From Clostridiales bacterium (lineage in GTDB: Bacteria > Bacillota > Clostridia > Christensenellales > Aristaeellaceae), in assembly GCA_004556155.1 (NCBI GenBank), contig SFIM01000010.1:1-64000 (forward strand): a stretch of DNA of 64,000 nucleotides. The letters run 5' to 3'. Shown in pieces: positions 25,155 to 33,619 of this stretch. The notes beneath the pieces are model-generated. The model was given only the letters and a program-made list of their open reading frames with translations, was not told the origin of the DNA and ran no database searches. Both the position numbers and the translations under genes were made by a program. Numbering within the stretch: the first letter of the stretch is position 1; every line of letters starts with the position of its first letter.

Positions 25155-25838
25155 TTATTTGCCTCCTTCGGTGCGCACGGCAGGCTTTTGGGCCTGGGGC
25201 AGGATCTGACCCTTGTAGATCCACACCTTGACGCCCAGGCGGCCATACGTGGTCTTCGCCTCAGCGAAGCCATAGTCAATGTTGGCGCGCAGCGTCTGCA
25301 GGGGGATGGAGCCCTCATGATACTGCTCGGTGCGGGCGATGTCCGCGCCGTTGAGACGGCCGCCAACGGATACCTTGATACCCTTGGCCGCTTCGCCGCC
25401 CTTCATGGGGCGCATGGCGCGCTGAATGCTCTGCTTCATCGCGCGGCGGAAAGCGATGCGCTTTTCCAGCTGCTGGGCGATGTTTTCGGCAACCAGCTGA
25501 GCGTCGGTATCAGGAGATTTGATCTCCATCACGTTGATGTTGCAGGCATGGCCCAGGAACTTTTCGACTTCAGCCTTCAGCTCCTCGATGCCCTTGCCGC
25601 CGCGGCCGATAATCATGCCGGGCTTGCCGGTGAAGATGTTGACCGTCATGCGAGCGTCGCTGCGCTCGATATCAATGCGGCTGATGCCGGTGGCGTAGAA
25701 CTTTTCCTTAAGCATTTCGCGCAGCTTGTGATCCTCGATGAGGTGGTTCGCGAAATCCTTTTTCTCGGCGTACCAGCGCGTGCTCCAATCAAAGATCACG
25801 CCTACGCGCGCGCCATGCGGATTAACTTTCTGACCCAT
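25155..25838 (-). CDS. rpsC: small ribosomal subunit protein uS3
   Basis: A 227-aa uS3 with the KH domain (MIIGRGGKGIEELKAEVEKFL) and the C-terminal mRNA-entry domain (MRPMKGGEAAKGIKVSVGGRLNGADIARTEQYHEGSIPLQTLRANIDYG). Confidence 0.98.
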   Translation of the reverse strand: MGQKVNPHGARVGVIFDWSTRWYAEKKDFANHLIEDHKLREMLKEKFYATGISRIDIERSDARMTVNIFTGKPGMIIGRGGKGIEELKAEVEKFLGHACNINVMEIKSPDTDAQLVAENIAQQLEKRIAFRRAMKQSIQRAMRPMKGGEAAKGIKVSVGGRLNGADIARTEQYHEGSIPLQTLRANIDYGFAEAKTTYGRLGVKVWIYKGQILPQAQKPAVRTEGGK

Positions 25839-25855
25839 TCGGAAACCTCCCTCTC

Positions 25856-26242
25856 TTACTTCTTTTCGTCAAGGATCACGCTGATGTGGCTGGTGCGGCG
25901 CAGCATCGGGGAAGCCGAGCCGCGGCTGCGGGCTACATAGCGCTTAAGGGTGGGGCCGGGATTGGCATACACCTCAGCAACGTAGAGCGTGCTGCGATCC
26001 ATTTCCTGGTTGTTCACGGCATTGGCGACAGCGCTGGAAAGCAGCTTGTATACCACGGGCGAAGCCGCCTTGGGGGTATACTGCAGGATGGCCAGGGCCT
26101 CGTCCACATTCTTGCCGCGGATCAGGTCGATGACGATCTTTACCTTACGGGGAGAGATGCGCACGTGCTTGACATGGGCCTGGGGGCGCTTATCGCGGGT
26201 TTCGGCGCGCTTAGCACCCTTTTCACGGGTATTGGTTGCCAT
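25856..26242 (-). CDS. rplV: large ribosomal subunit protein uL22
   Basis: A 128-aa uL22 that lines the exit tunnel (AHVKHVRISPRKVKIVIDLIRGKNVDEALAIL). An N-terminal extension of about 20 charged residues (ATNTREKGAKRAETRDKRPQ) precedes the conserved core; the ATG has a good ribosome site. Confidence 0.97.
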   Translation of the reverse strand: MATNTREKGAKRAETRDKRPQAHVKHVRISPRKVKIVIDLIRGKNVDEALAILQYTPKAASPVVYKLLSSAVANAVNNQEMDRSTLYVAEVYANPGPTLKRYVARSRGSASPMLRRTSHISVILDEKK

Positions 26243-26262
26243 ACTCTTTTTCTCTCCTTCCG

Positions 26263-26535
26263 TTATTTGGTGGTCTTTTCGCCAGCATGACCACGGAAGG
26301 TGCGCGTGGGTGCAAACTCACCCAGCTTATGGCCAACCATGTCCTCGGTCACATAGACCGGCACATGCTTGCGGCCATCGTGCACGGCGATGGTGTGCCC
26401 GACGAAATCGGGGAAAATAGTGGAGGAACGGGACCAGGTCTTCAGAACGGCCTTCTTCCCGGTCTTATTCATTTCCTGAACGCGCTTAAGCAGCGTTTCC
26501 TGGATATAGGGGCCTTTCTTGACGGAACGGCTCAT
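26263..26535 (-). CDS. rpsS: small ribosomal subunit protein uS19
   Basis: A 90-aa uS19 (MSRSVKKGPYIQETLLKRVQEMN; GHTIAVHDGRKHVPVYVTEDMVGHKLGEFAPTRTF) of the 30S head. Confidence 0.98.
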   Translation of the reverse strand: MSRSVKKGPYIQETLLKRVQEMNKTGKKAVLKTWSRSSTIFPDFVGHTIAVHDGRKHVPVYVTEDMVGHKLGEFAPTRTFRGHAGEKTTK

Positions 26536-26564
26536 TTTTCAGATTGCCTCCTCTCGAATCGCTC

Positions 26565-27398
<834 letters not shown>

Positions 27399-27412
27399 TT
27401 GCTTTTCCTCCC

Positions 27413-27709
27413 TTAAGCCATGCCTTCGAAGAACGCGATGGGCTTCGAATCTTCGGCCAGTTTTACATAGGCTTTCTTCACTTCGGCGGTGCGGCCCTGA
27501 TGCACGCCCTGACGCTTCATCTTGCCGATGGTGCGCACGGTGTTGACCTTTTCCACCTTGATGCCTTCAAAGACGGTTTCCAGCGCCTGCTTGATTTCGG
27601 TCTTGTTGGCGGAGATGGCCACCTCGAAGACGTAGCGCTTATCCGCGATGCCGTCGTAGCCCTTTTCGGTCAGGACGGGGCGCAGGATGATGTCATGAGG
27701 ATTCTTCAT
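27413..27709 (-). CDS. rplW: large ribosomal subunit protein uL23
   Basis: A 98-aa uL23, docking site for trigger factor and SRP at the exit tunnel (PHDIILRPVLTEKGYDGIADKRYVFEV). Its ATG shares one base with the rplD stop codon (TAATG). Confidence 0.98.
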   Translation of the reverse strand: MKNPHDIILRPVLTEKGYDGIADKRYVFEVAISANKTEIKQALETVFEGIKVEKVNTVRTIGKMKRQGVHQGRTAEVKKAYVKLAEDSKPIAFFEGMA

Positions 27710-28332
27710 TAGGCGTACACCTCCTGAATGTTCTCCATCGCTTCGCGGGTAACAATCAGCTTGTTCGCGCGCAGGATGTCGTACACGTTGAGGGTGTTGA
27801 CGTAGCAGTCGTCAAGCAGCGGCAGATTCTTGGTGGCGCGGATGACGCTCTCGTCGCGGCCGGGCAGTACCAGCAGCGCACGCTTTTCCACGCTCAGATC
27901 CTTGAGCATCTTGGCGGCGAACTTGGTCTTTACTTCCTCAAACTTGATCTGGTCTACCACGAGGATTTCGCCGGCGTTGAACTTTTCAGTCAGGGCGCTC
28001 TTCATGGCCAGACGGCGTACCTTCTTGGGCACGTTGATAACGTAATCGCGGGGCTGGGGCGCAAACACAACGCCGCCGTGCGCGAACTGAGGCGCGCGGT
28101 TGCCATGATGGCGAGCGTTGCCGGTGCCCTTCTGGCGATAGATCTTACGGCCGCCGCCGCGCACCATGCCGCGCGTGAGCGCGCTCTGCGTGCCCTGACG
28201 CTTATTGGCAAGGATGGAGCGGACGACCAGATGCATGGCGGCGGTGTTGGGCTCAATGGCAAAGATTTCGTCCTTGAGCTGCATTTCGCCAACGCTCGCG
28301 CCCTGCATGTTCAGCACTTGAATACTGGGCAT
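27709..28332 (-). CDS. rplD: large ribosomal subunit protein uL4
   Basis: A 207-aa uL4 (VVRSILANKRQGTQSALTRGMVRGGGRKIYRQKGTGNARHG-like loop that reaches the exit tunnel). In gammaproteobacteria uL4 represses the S10 operon through its leader, which makes the long rpsJ leader here worth testing. Confidence 0.98.
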   Translation of the reverse strand: MPSIQVLNMQGASVGEMQLKDEIFAIEPNTAAMHLVVRSILANKRQGTQSALTRGMVRGGGRKIYRQKGTGNARHHGNRAPQFAHGGVVFAPQPRDYVINVPKKVRRLAMKSALTEKFNAGEILVVDQIKFEEVKTKFAAKMLKDLSVEKRALLVLPGRDESVIRATKNLPLLDDCYVNTLNVYDILRANKLIVTREAMENIQEVYA

Positions 28333-28350
28333 AATCGTTGTTCCTCCTTA

Positions 28351-28992
28351 TCAGGCTTTCACCGAATTGCGCACAAGCAGCAATCCGCCGTTGGGGCCGG
28401 GCACAGCGCCGCGCACGAGCAGCAGGTCGCGCTCCGCATCCACCTTGACAACCGTCAGGTTCTGGATGGTGGTGCGCTCCACGCCGTAGTGACCGGGCAT
28501 GTGCTTGTTCTTGAACACGCGGCTGGGATCGGAGTTAGCGCTCATGGAGCCGACGCCGCGGTGATACTTGGAGCCGTGCGCCATGGGGCCGGTGTGCTGG
28601 TTCCAGCGATAGATCGCGCCGGTGAAGCCGTGGCCCTTGCTGGTGCCGGTGATGTCGATTTTGTCGCCCTCGGCGAACACGTCGGCCTTGACAACCTGGC
28701 CTACCTCGTAGGACGCGGCGTCATCCAGGCGGAACTCGCGCAGATAGCGGCAAGCGGCGACGTTCGCCTTCTTGAAATGGCCCATTTCGGGCTTGTTGAC
28801 CAGCTTCTCGGCGCGCTTTTCGGCGTAGGTATCAAAGCCGAACTGCACGGCCTCGTAGCCGTCCTTTTCGTTGGTCTTCTTCTGTACGACGGTGCAGGGG
28901 CCCGCCTGAATAACGGTAACGGGAACCAGGCTGCCGTCGGGCATGAAAATCTGGGTCATGCCGAGCTTTTTGCCCAAGATCGCTTTCTTCAT
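28351..28992 (-). CDS. rplC: large ribosomal subunit protein uL3
   Basis: A 213-aa uL3 (KKAILGKKLGMTQIFMPDGSLVPVTVIQAGP; GTSKGHGFTGAIYRWNQHTGPMAHGSKYHRGVGSMS). Confidence 0.98.
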   Translation of the reverse strand: MKKAILGKKLGMTQIFMPDGSLVPVTVIQAGPCTVVQKKTNEKDGYEAVQFGFDTYAEKRAEKLVNKPEMGHFKKANVAACRYLREFRLDDAASYEVGQVVKADVFAEGDKIDITGTSKGHGFTGAIYRWNQHTGPMAHGSKYHRGVGSMSANSDPSRVFKNKHMPGHYGVERTTIQNLTVVKVDAERDLLLVRGAVPGPNGGLLLVRNSVKA

Positions 28993-29009
28993 GATTTGCT
29001 CCTCCTGCC

Positions 29010-29318
29010 TTACAGCTTGATTTCGATCTCGACGCCGGCGGGAAGATCGAGCTTCATCATGGCGTCCACAGTGCGCTGGGTGGGGTTGTGGATGTCGATC
29101 AGGCGCTTATGGGTGCGGCGCTCGAACTGTTCGCGGCTGTCCTTATCCTTGTGCGGCGAACGCAGGATGGTGACGATCTCCTTCTCGGTGGGAAGGGGAA
29201 TGGGGCCCGAAACCTGGGCGCCCGTGCGCTTGGCGGTTTCCACAATGCGCTCGGCGCTGCGATCAATCAGGTTGTGCTCATACGCCTTGAGCTTGATGCG
29301 GATTTTCTGGTTGGCCAT
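29010..29318 (-). CDS. rpsJ: small ribosomal subunit protein uS10
   Basis: A 102-aa uS10 (NQKIRIKLKAYEHNLIDRSAERIVETAKRTGA), also a NusB partner in antitermination. The ATG at 29318 follows AGGAGG; the reading frame stays open for 60 codons upstream but has no conserved sequence there. It is the first gene of the S10-spc-alpha run. Confidence 0.98.
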   Translation of the reverse strand: MANQKIRIKLKAYEHNLIDRSAERIVETAKRTGAQVSGPIPLPTEKEIVTILRSPHKDKDSREQFERRTHKRLIDIHNPTQRTVDAMMKLDLPAGVEIEIKL

Positions 29319-29552
29319 CTTTTTTCCTCCTATTTTTATCGTTCTCGCGGTCAAAGGGGGGAGCATCCTTTCACCCGCGCCTCCGCGCAGTCGGAGGCTG
29401 CGAATGGGGAATCCCTCTGACTTTCTTCCCCGAACCGCATGGTCGGCGGCGGGAAGTGTGAGCCCGTCGCCCGGTCTGGCCGGGCTGGTCCGCTGCAATT
29501 ACCCGCCAAGGCCGGGCGGCAACTTGCAGTTTCATCCCATAAACAGACAACA
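29319..29552 (-). promoter_or_regulatory. long structured leader of the S10 operon
   Basis: About 230 bases lie between the predicted transcription start and rpsJ. Stems from 5' to 3' on the minus strand are CTGCAA/TTGCAG (29493-29498 with 29524-29529) enclosing CCCGCC/GGGCGG (29502-29519), then GCCCGG/CCGGGC (29469-29485), then GCCTCCG/CGGAGGC (29379-29398). No conserved peptide is seen. It may be an autoregulatory leader, but it does not match any ribosomal leader I can name. Confidence 0.5.
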
Positions 29553-29557
29553 GTCAT

Positions 29558-29586
29558 ATTATAAAGGAAAGCCGGAAAAAGCGCAA
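29558..29586 (-). promoter_or_regulatory. promoter of the S10 operon
   Basis: Minus strand TTGCGC (29581-29586), 17-bp spacer, TATAAT (29558-29563). It lies 240 bases from rpsJ. Confidence 0.7.
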
Positions 29587-29775
29587 GGGGTTTTTTGAAT
29601 TTTTCCCGAATTTTTTTGCATCCGTTTTCGAAAAACCCTTGATTTATTTGGCTTTTTTCGCCATCCATTTTCGCGTTTATGTCCACTCTGTCGGGCGTAT
29701 CGCGATTGCCGCTTTTTTATTTATTTTTATATGTTTTCCATGCATGGCAGAATTATGTCAAATTTTATAGATCAA
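29587..29775. other. AT-rich spacer between divergent promoters
   Basis: This stretch between the S10 promoter and the promoter at 29776 is rich in T tracts on the + strand and contains no recognisable gene or site. The A/T tracts could act as UP elements for the strong S10 promoter; that is inference. Confidence 0.4.
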
Positions 29776-29804
29776 TTGACGTTTGGCCCGCATACGTTTA
29801 TAAT
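29776..29804 (+). promoter_or_regulatory. consensus sigma-A promoter for the CAT-fold gene
   Basis: TTGACG (29776-29781), 17-bp spacer, TATAAT (29799-29804), about 57 bases before the ATG at 29861. Confidence 0.8.
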
Positions 29805-29860
29805 AAGAATGTTTCATTTTGTTCACATTCGATTTTATCTGTATTGGAGAGGATTGCGCC

Positions 29861-30787
29861 ATGTTCGGACGCCGCTCGGATGGCCATCTGGTCAAAAAGC
29901 TGGACCCTATCGTAGCCCTTACTTCCTATATCATGCCCACGCGCTGCGACGCGCAGATCTTTACCGATTACAAGGCGGACTTTGAAAAGCTGGCCCGCTA
30001 CATCGCCGCCAAAAGCGACGAGGGCTACCGCATCACCTTTATGGAGATCATCATCGCTGCCTACATCCGCACCGTATCCCAGCTGCCCGAGATCAACCGC
30101 TTTGTCGCCAACAAGCGCCTGTACGCCCGCAGCGAGCTGGCGGTGTCCTTTGCACTGGTGCGTGATTCGGCCGATGGCGAACTGTCCGAAAACACCACCA
30201 AGTGCTACTTTGACCTGAACGACACCATCTACGATGTGTCCGACCGCATCCGCGACACGGTGGAAGCCTGCCGCAAGGAGGACGCGGACAACAGCACCCT
30301 GAAGGTAGCAAAGCTGCTGATGAACCCCTTCCTGGCCAACATCGTGGTCTGGCTGGCGCGCGTACTGGATCGCTACGGCATCATGCCCCGCTGGCTGCTC
30401 AACGCCAGCCCCTTCCACACCAGCATGTTCGTCACCAACATGGCCTCCATCGGCCTGCCGGCCATCCAGCACCATATCTACAATTTCGGCACCTGCTCGC
30501 AGTTTGTCTCCATCGGCTCGGTGGAGCGCGGCGTGGCGCTGGACGCCAAGGGCAATGTGGTGCGCAAGCGTCTGCTGCCTCTGGGCGTGGTGTGCGACGA
30601 GCGCATCTGCGAGGGCGCGATGTACGCCAAGATGCTCAGCATCATGGGCCGCCTGCTCAACAATCCCGAGCAGCTGGAACAGCCGCCCGAGCGCGTGCTA
30701 TATGATGAGGGGCACGAGTTTCACCTGCCCGAGCCCAAGCGTCACCGCTTCTTCCGCAAGGGCAAAGAAGAAAGCGTGCAGGCATAA
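29861..30787 (+). CDS. CAT/E2-fold acyltransferase-like protein lacking the catalytic His
   Basis: A 308-aa protein related to the catalytic domain of 2-oxo acid dehydrogenase E2 and chloramphenicol acetyltransferase (RITFMEIIIAAYIRTVSQLPEINRF; TVTN-like VTNMASIGLPAI). It has no lipoyl or peripheral-subunit-binding domain. Where the family has H-x-x-x-D-G, this protein reads DERICEG (E247 for His, E251 for Asp), so acyl transfer by the usual mechanism is unlikely. It is monocistronic with its own strong promoter and terminator, and no E1 or E3 gene is nearby. The start at 29861 follows GGAGAGG. Function is unknown; a structural or regulatory role is possible. Confidence 0.8.
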   Translation: MFGRRSDGHLVKKLDPIVALTSYIMPTRCDAQIFTDYKADFEKLARYIAAKSDEGYRITFMEIIIAAYIRTVSQLPEINRFVANKRLYARSELAVSFALVRDSADGELSENTTKCYFDLNDTIYDVSDRIRDTVEACRKEDADNSTLKVAKLLMNPFLANIVVWLARVLDRYGIMPRWLLNASPFHTSMFVTNMASIGLPAIQHHIYNFGTCSQFVSIGSVERGVALDAKGNVVRKRLLPLGVVCDERICEGAMYAKMLSIMGRLLNNPEQLEQPPERVLYDEGHEFHLPEPKRHRFFRKGKEESVQA

Positions 30788-30803
30788 CAGGAATATCATA
30801 GCA

Positions 30804-30845
30804 ACGGCTGAACAGGGCTTTCCCCCGTTCAGCCGTCTTTTTTTG
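30804..30845 (+). terminator. intrinsic terminator of the CAT-fold gene
   Basis: A perfect 10-bp stem (ACGGCTGAAC/GTTCAGCCGT) extended by GGG/CCC is followed by CTTTTTTTTGC. Confidence 0.9.
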
Positions 30846-30846
30846 C

Positions 30847-31851
30847 TTATTTCAGCCTGCCCAGGCGCAGGGCAACGGAATTGCGGATGATCAGCCGCGT
30901 AGCGGTATACTGAATGCTGCCCTCCTGGGTAGGATCGGCAATCAGGCGCAGCAGCTCCTCCACAGCCATGCGGCAGAAGCGGCTGATATCGTAATCCACC
31001 GTTGTCAGCTTGGGCTCGCACATTTCGCCAATTGCCAGGTTATCAAAGCCCAGCACGCTCACATCGCTGGGTACCTCCATGCCCATGTCGTGGATGGCGT
31101 TCATGCAGCCAATCGCCATTTCATCGCTGGCGCAGACAATCGCATCCGGCAGCCGCTCCTGGCGGCCAATCAGCACGCGCACGTTGTTATAGGCCACCTT
31201 TTCGTTAAACAGCCCCTGCATCATCAGCTCCGGCTCCAGCGGCAGGCCAAACTCCTCCATGGCTTTGCGGAAGGCCGCCTCGCGGCCGTTGCCGTCGTTG
31301 TTTTCATAGCCGATCATATAGGCAATGCGGCGGTGGCCGGTGTGGTACAGATATTCCACCTGCTCATGCGTGCCCGAGCCGTTGTCGATCAGCACGCAGC
31401 CTGTACCCGGCATGCGGATATTGCGATCCATAAACACCATCGGAATGCCGCGCTGATTGACCAGGCGGATATCCTCCTCGGTGATCAGGCCGTTGAGCAT
31501 GATCGCCCCATCGATATTGCAGCTGAGCACGGCCTGCGCCACATCGCGGCTGGTGTGAAAATCGTTCACATAAATCAGCAGCGCATAGCCCGCCTTAGCG
31601 CAAAAATAAAACAGCGCAGGCATCAGCGCGGCATAGTACGGGCCCTCCACGTGGGATAAGAACAAACCGATATTGCCCGTGCCGTGGCGCTTCATCATCT
31701 GCGCGTTGACATTGGGAATATAGTTGAGCTCCTCCGCAGCGCGCATCACAGCCTGCGCCTTTTCGGGGCTTACATTGCGCCGTCCGTTGAGCACATTGGA
31801 AACAGTAGAAATAGAAACGCCCGCCCGCTGAGCCACGTCTTTAATATTCAT
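30847..31851 (-). CDS. LacI family transcriptional regulator
   Basis: A 334-aa repressor-type regulator. The LacI HTH and hinge are complete (MNIKDVAQRAGVSISTVSNVLNGRRNVSPEKAQAVMRAAEELNYIPNVNAQ), followed by a periplasmic-binding-protein-like effector domain (VLGFDNLAIGEMCEPKLTTVDYD). The ATG at 31851 gives the canonical N-terminus; its ribosome site (GCGGGG) is weak. Targets are unknown. The nearest operon is the flavoprotein pair at 32.3-35.1 kb on the same strand, but an intrinsic terminator and a hairpin chain separate them. Confidence 0.94.
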   Translation of the reverse strand: MNIKDVAQRAGVSISTVSNVLNGRRNVSPEKAQAVMRAAEELNYIPNVNAQMMKRHGTGNIGLFLSHVEGPYYAALMPALFYFCAKAGYALLIYVNDFHTSRDVAQAVLSCNIDGAIMLNGLITEEDIRLVNQRGIPMVFMDRNIRMPGTGCVLIDNGSGTHEQVEYLYHTGHRRIAYMIGYENNDGNGREAAFRKAMEEFGLPLEPELMMQGLFNEKVAYNNVRVLIGRQERLPDAIVCASDEMAIGCMNAIHDMGMEVPSDVSVLGFDNLAIGEMCEPKLTTVDYDISRFCRMAVEELLRLIADPTQEGSIQYTATRLIIRNSVALRLGRLK

Positions 31852-32055
31852 AAATAACCCCGCATTTTCAATAATCGGCATATTCACGCAAATTATTCGA
31901 CGCGGTTCGCCGGTTTCCCTGCCGGATGGAAAAAACGATTTTATAACAACGCACAAAAAATCGCCCTGCCTTGCTGTAAGGCAATCCAGATCATCAGTAA
32001 AGCAGCAACTGCACCCGATAAATACAAGAAAACGCATAGCGCATTTCATTATCCG
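31852..32055. other. region upstream of the LacI gene
   Basis: No gene is seen. Position 31951-31974 carries a near copy of the sequence at 32252-32276 (GCACAAAAAA, then GCCCTGCCTTGC). On the minus strand this copy forms a small stem TGCCTT/AAGGCA followed by GGGCGATTTTTT, so it resembles a second, duplicated terminator. No clear promoter for the LacI gene was recognised. Confidence 0.4.
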
Positions 32056-32256
32056 CCGCCCATCGGGCGGCATTTCTTATCCGGAGCGGCGGCGTGTACG
32101 GCGCGAGGAGAAAATTTCCGAAGGAGGTTTCCTCCGAAAGGAAATTTTCATTCCTTTCAGATTTTCTGCCCGTGAGCCGCAGGCTCGCAAGAAAATCTGC
32201 GGCCCGAAAAAATGATTCTTCATTTTTTCGGTGTGCGGCGACTTTGTCGCCGCACA
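32056..32256. repeat. chain of five hairpins with perfect arms and short loops
   Basis: Five hairpins follow one another. CCGCCC/GGGCGG (32056-32070). GAAAATTTCC/GGAAATTTTC (32110-32149) with an inner GGAGG-TTT-CCTCC. CAGATTTTCT/AGAAAATCTG (32158-32199) with an inner GAGCC-GCA-GGCTC. CCGAAAAAATGA/TCATTTTTTCGG (32204-32231). TGTGCGGCGAC/GTCGCCGCACA (32232-32256, TTT loop). The arms are perfect and unrelated to each other, so it is neither a CRISPR nor a tandem repeat. It may be a palindromic intergenic element or a highly folded RNA. Confidence 0.8.
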
Positions 32257-32285
32257 AAAAAACCGCCCTGCCTTGCAGCAGAGCG
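32256..32285 (-). terminator. terminator of the flavoprotein operon
   Basis: On the minus strand an 8-bp stem (CGCTCTGC/GCAGGGCG, one G-U pair, 32264-32285) is followed by GTTTTTTT, about 26 bases after the stop codon at 32312. Confidence 0.75.
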
Positions 32286-32311
32286 ATTCTTGTTTATGCT
32301 TTGTGATGCAA

Positions 32312-33619
32312 TTACATTTCCGGCTTGTCGGGCGTGATGCTTACTTCCAGAGTCTGGGCGTCTTCACAGGCGGCCAGCTGCTTGGCGTTCAGGGTGATAT
32401 CAGCCATTTCGCCGGGGGTGCAGATCATCTTCTTCTGGGCGAAGACGGCCTTGCCATCCGCCCTGACCACGATGTACTGGTTCTGGTACACGCGATCGGG
32501 ACGGAACATGATGTCGATGGGCGCATGCTCCGCGCCCTTTTCCAGGCGAATCTGCTGGGGCACGGCGCCGCGCACGCCCGCGCCATCCTTGACAGCGATC
32601 AGGCGGCCGGTATGCTCCTTGCCCTGCACATAGTCCGCCGCGGCCTTGCCAGCCTTGAAGGACTCGTTGGAGACATGATCGACCAGGTCATGCACATGCA
32701 GCACGTTGCCGCAGGCGAACACGCCGGGCACGGAGGTTTGCAGGCAGTCGTCCACCACGGCGCCGTTGGTCAGCGGGCTCATCTGCACGCCCGCGCCGAT
32801 GGTCAGCTCGTTCTCGGGGATCAGGCCGACGGACAGCAGCAGGGTATCGCAGTCGAACTGGATCTCGGTGCCGGGGATGGGACGGCGGTTCTCGTCCACC
32901 TTGGCCACGGTCACGCCGGTAACGCGCTCACGACCCTGGATATCCACCACGGTGTGGCTCAGATACAGGGGGATGTTATAGTCCTGCAGGCACTGCACGA
33001 TGTTGCGGTTCAGGCCGGAGGAATAGGGCATGAGCTCCACGCAGGCCAGCACCTTGGCGCCCTGCAGGGTCATGCGGCGCGCCATGATCAGGCCGATATC
33101 GCCGCTGCCCAGGATGACCACGCGGCGGCCGGGCATATAGCCCTCGAGGTTGACAAACTTCTGCGCGGTGCCGGCGCTGTAGATGCCGGCGCAGCGGGTG
33201 CCGGGAATGGCCAGCGCGCCGCGGGGACGCTCGCGGCAGCCCATGGCCAGCACAACAGCCTTGGCCTTGAACACCTGCAAGCCCCACTTGCGGGAGATGG
33301 CGGTGACGGTCTTATCGGGATCCACGCTCAGCACGGTTACGCCCGTGCGCACGTCGATGCCCATTTCAGCGGCCTTGTCGATATCACGCTGGGCGTATTC
33401 GGGGCCGGTCAGCTCTTCCTTAAAGCGATGCAGGCCGAAGCCGTTGTGGATGCACTGGCGCAGGATGCCGCCGGCATTGTCCTCGCGTTCCAGCACGATC
33501 AGGCTGTCCACGCCCGCCTCCTTGGCGGCGATGGCGGCGGCCAGACCCGCAGGGCCCGCGCCGACGATCAGGATATCCACCTGGGTTACGGGTACGCCGT
33601 TATTCATTTCACTCTTCAT
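32312..33619 (-). CDS. FAD/NAD(P)-dependent oxidoreductase, GlpB-like partner
   Basis: A 435-aa flavoprotein with two dinucleotide-binding motifs: GAGPAGLAAAIAAKEAG near residue 20 for FAD and ILGSGDIGLIMARR near 170 for NAD(P). The RQCIHNGFGL block and CRERPRGALAIPGTRCAGIYSAGTAQ are typical of the protein encoded beside GlpA-like dehydrogenases in Clostridia. The last 100 residues form an extra domain. It overlaps the upstream gene by 11 bases. It probably passes electrons from glycerol 3-phosphate or a similar alpha-hydroxy substrate to NAD or a quinone; the true substrate is unknown. Confidence 0.85.
   Translation of the reverse strand: MKSEMNNGVPVTQVDILIVGAGPAGLAAAIAAKEAGVDSLIVLEREDNAGGILRQCIHNGFGLHRFKEELTGPEYAQRDIDKAAEMGIDVRTGVTVLSVDPDKTVTAISRKWGLQVFKAKAVVLAMGCRERPRGALAIPGTRCAGIYSAGTAQKFVNLEGYMPGRRVVILGSGDIGLIMARRMTLQGAKVLACVELMPYSSGLNRNIVQCLQDYNIPLYLSHTVVDIQGRERVTGVTVAKVDENRRPIPGTEIQFDCDTLLLSVGLIPENELTIGAGVQMSPLTNGAVVDDCLQTSVPGVFACGNVLHVHDLVDHVSNESFKAGKAAADYVQGKEHTGRLIAVKDGAGVRGAVPQQIRLEKGAEHAPIDIMFRPDRVYQNQYIVVRADGKAVFAQKKMICTPGEMADITLNAKQLAACEDAQTLEVSITPDKPEM

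Noticed and set aside
29319..29498. A 60-codon extension of rpsJ or an overlapping leader peptide
   Set aside because: uS10 starts at MANQKIRIKLK with AGGAGG before it. The upstream frame is open but runs through the structured leader with no ribosome site.
32056..32256. The hairpin chain as a CRISPR array
   Set aside because: There are no direct repeats of constant length and no regular spacers; each palindrome has a different sequence.
32232..32256. The last hairpin of the chain as an intrinsic terminator
   Set aside because: The + strand stem is followed by A residues, and on the minus strand the T run precedes the stem, belonging to the terminator at 32256-32285.
32094..32306. A small + strand gene across the hairpin chain
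   Set aside because: The frame is open only because of the palindromes; there is no ribosome site and no recognisable protein.
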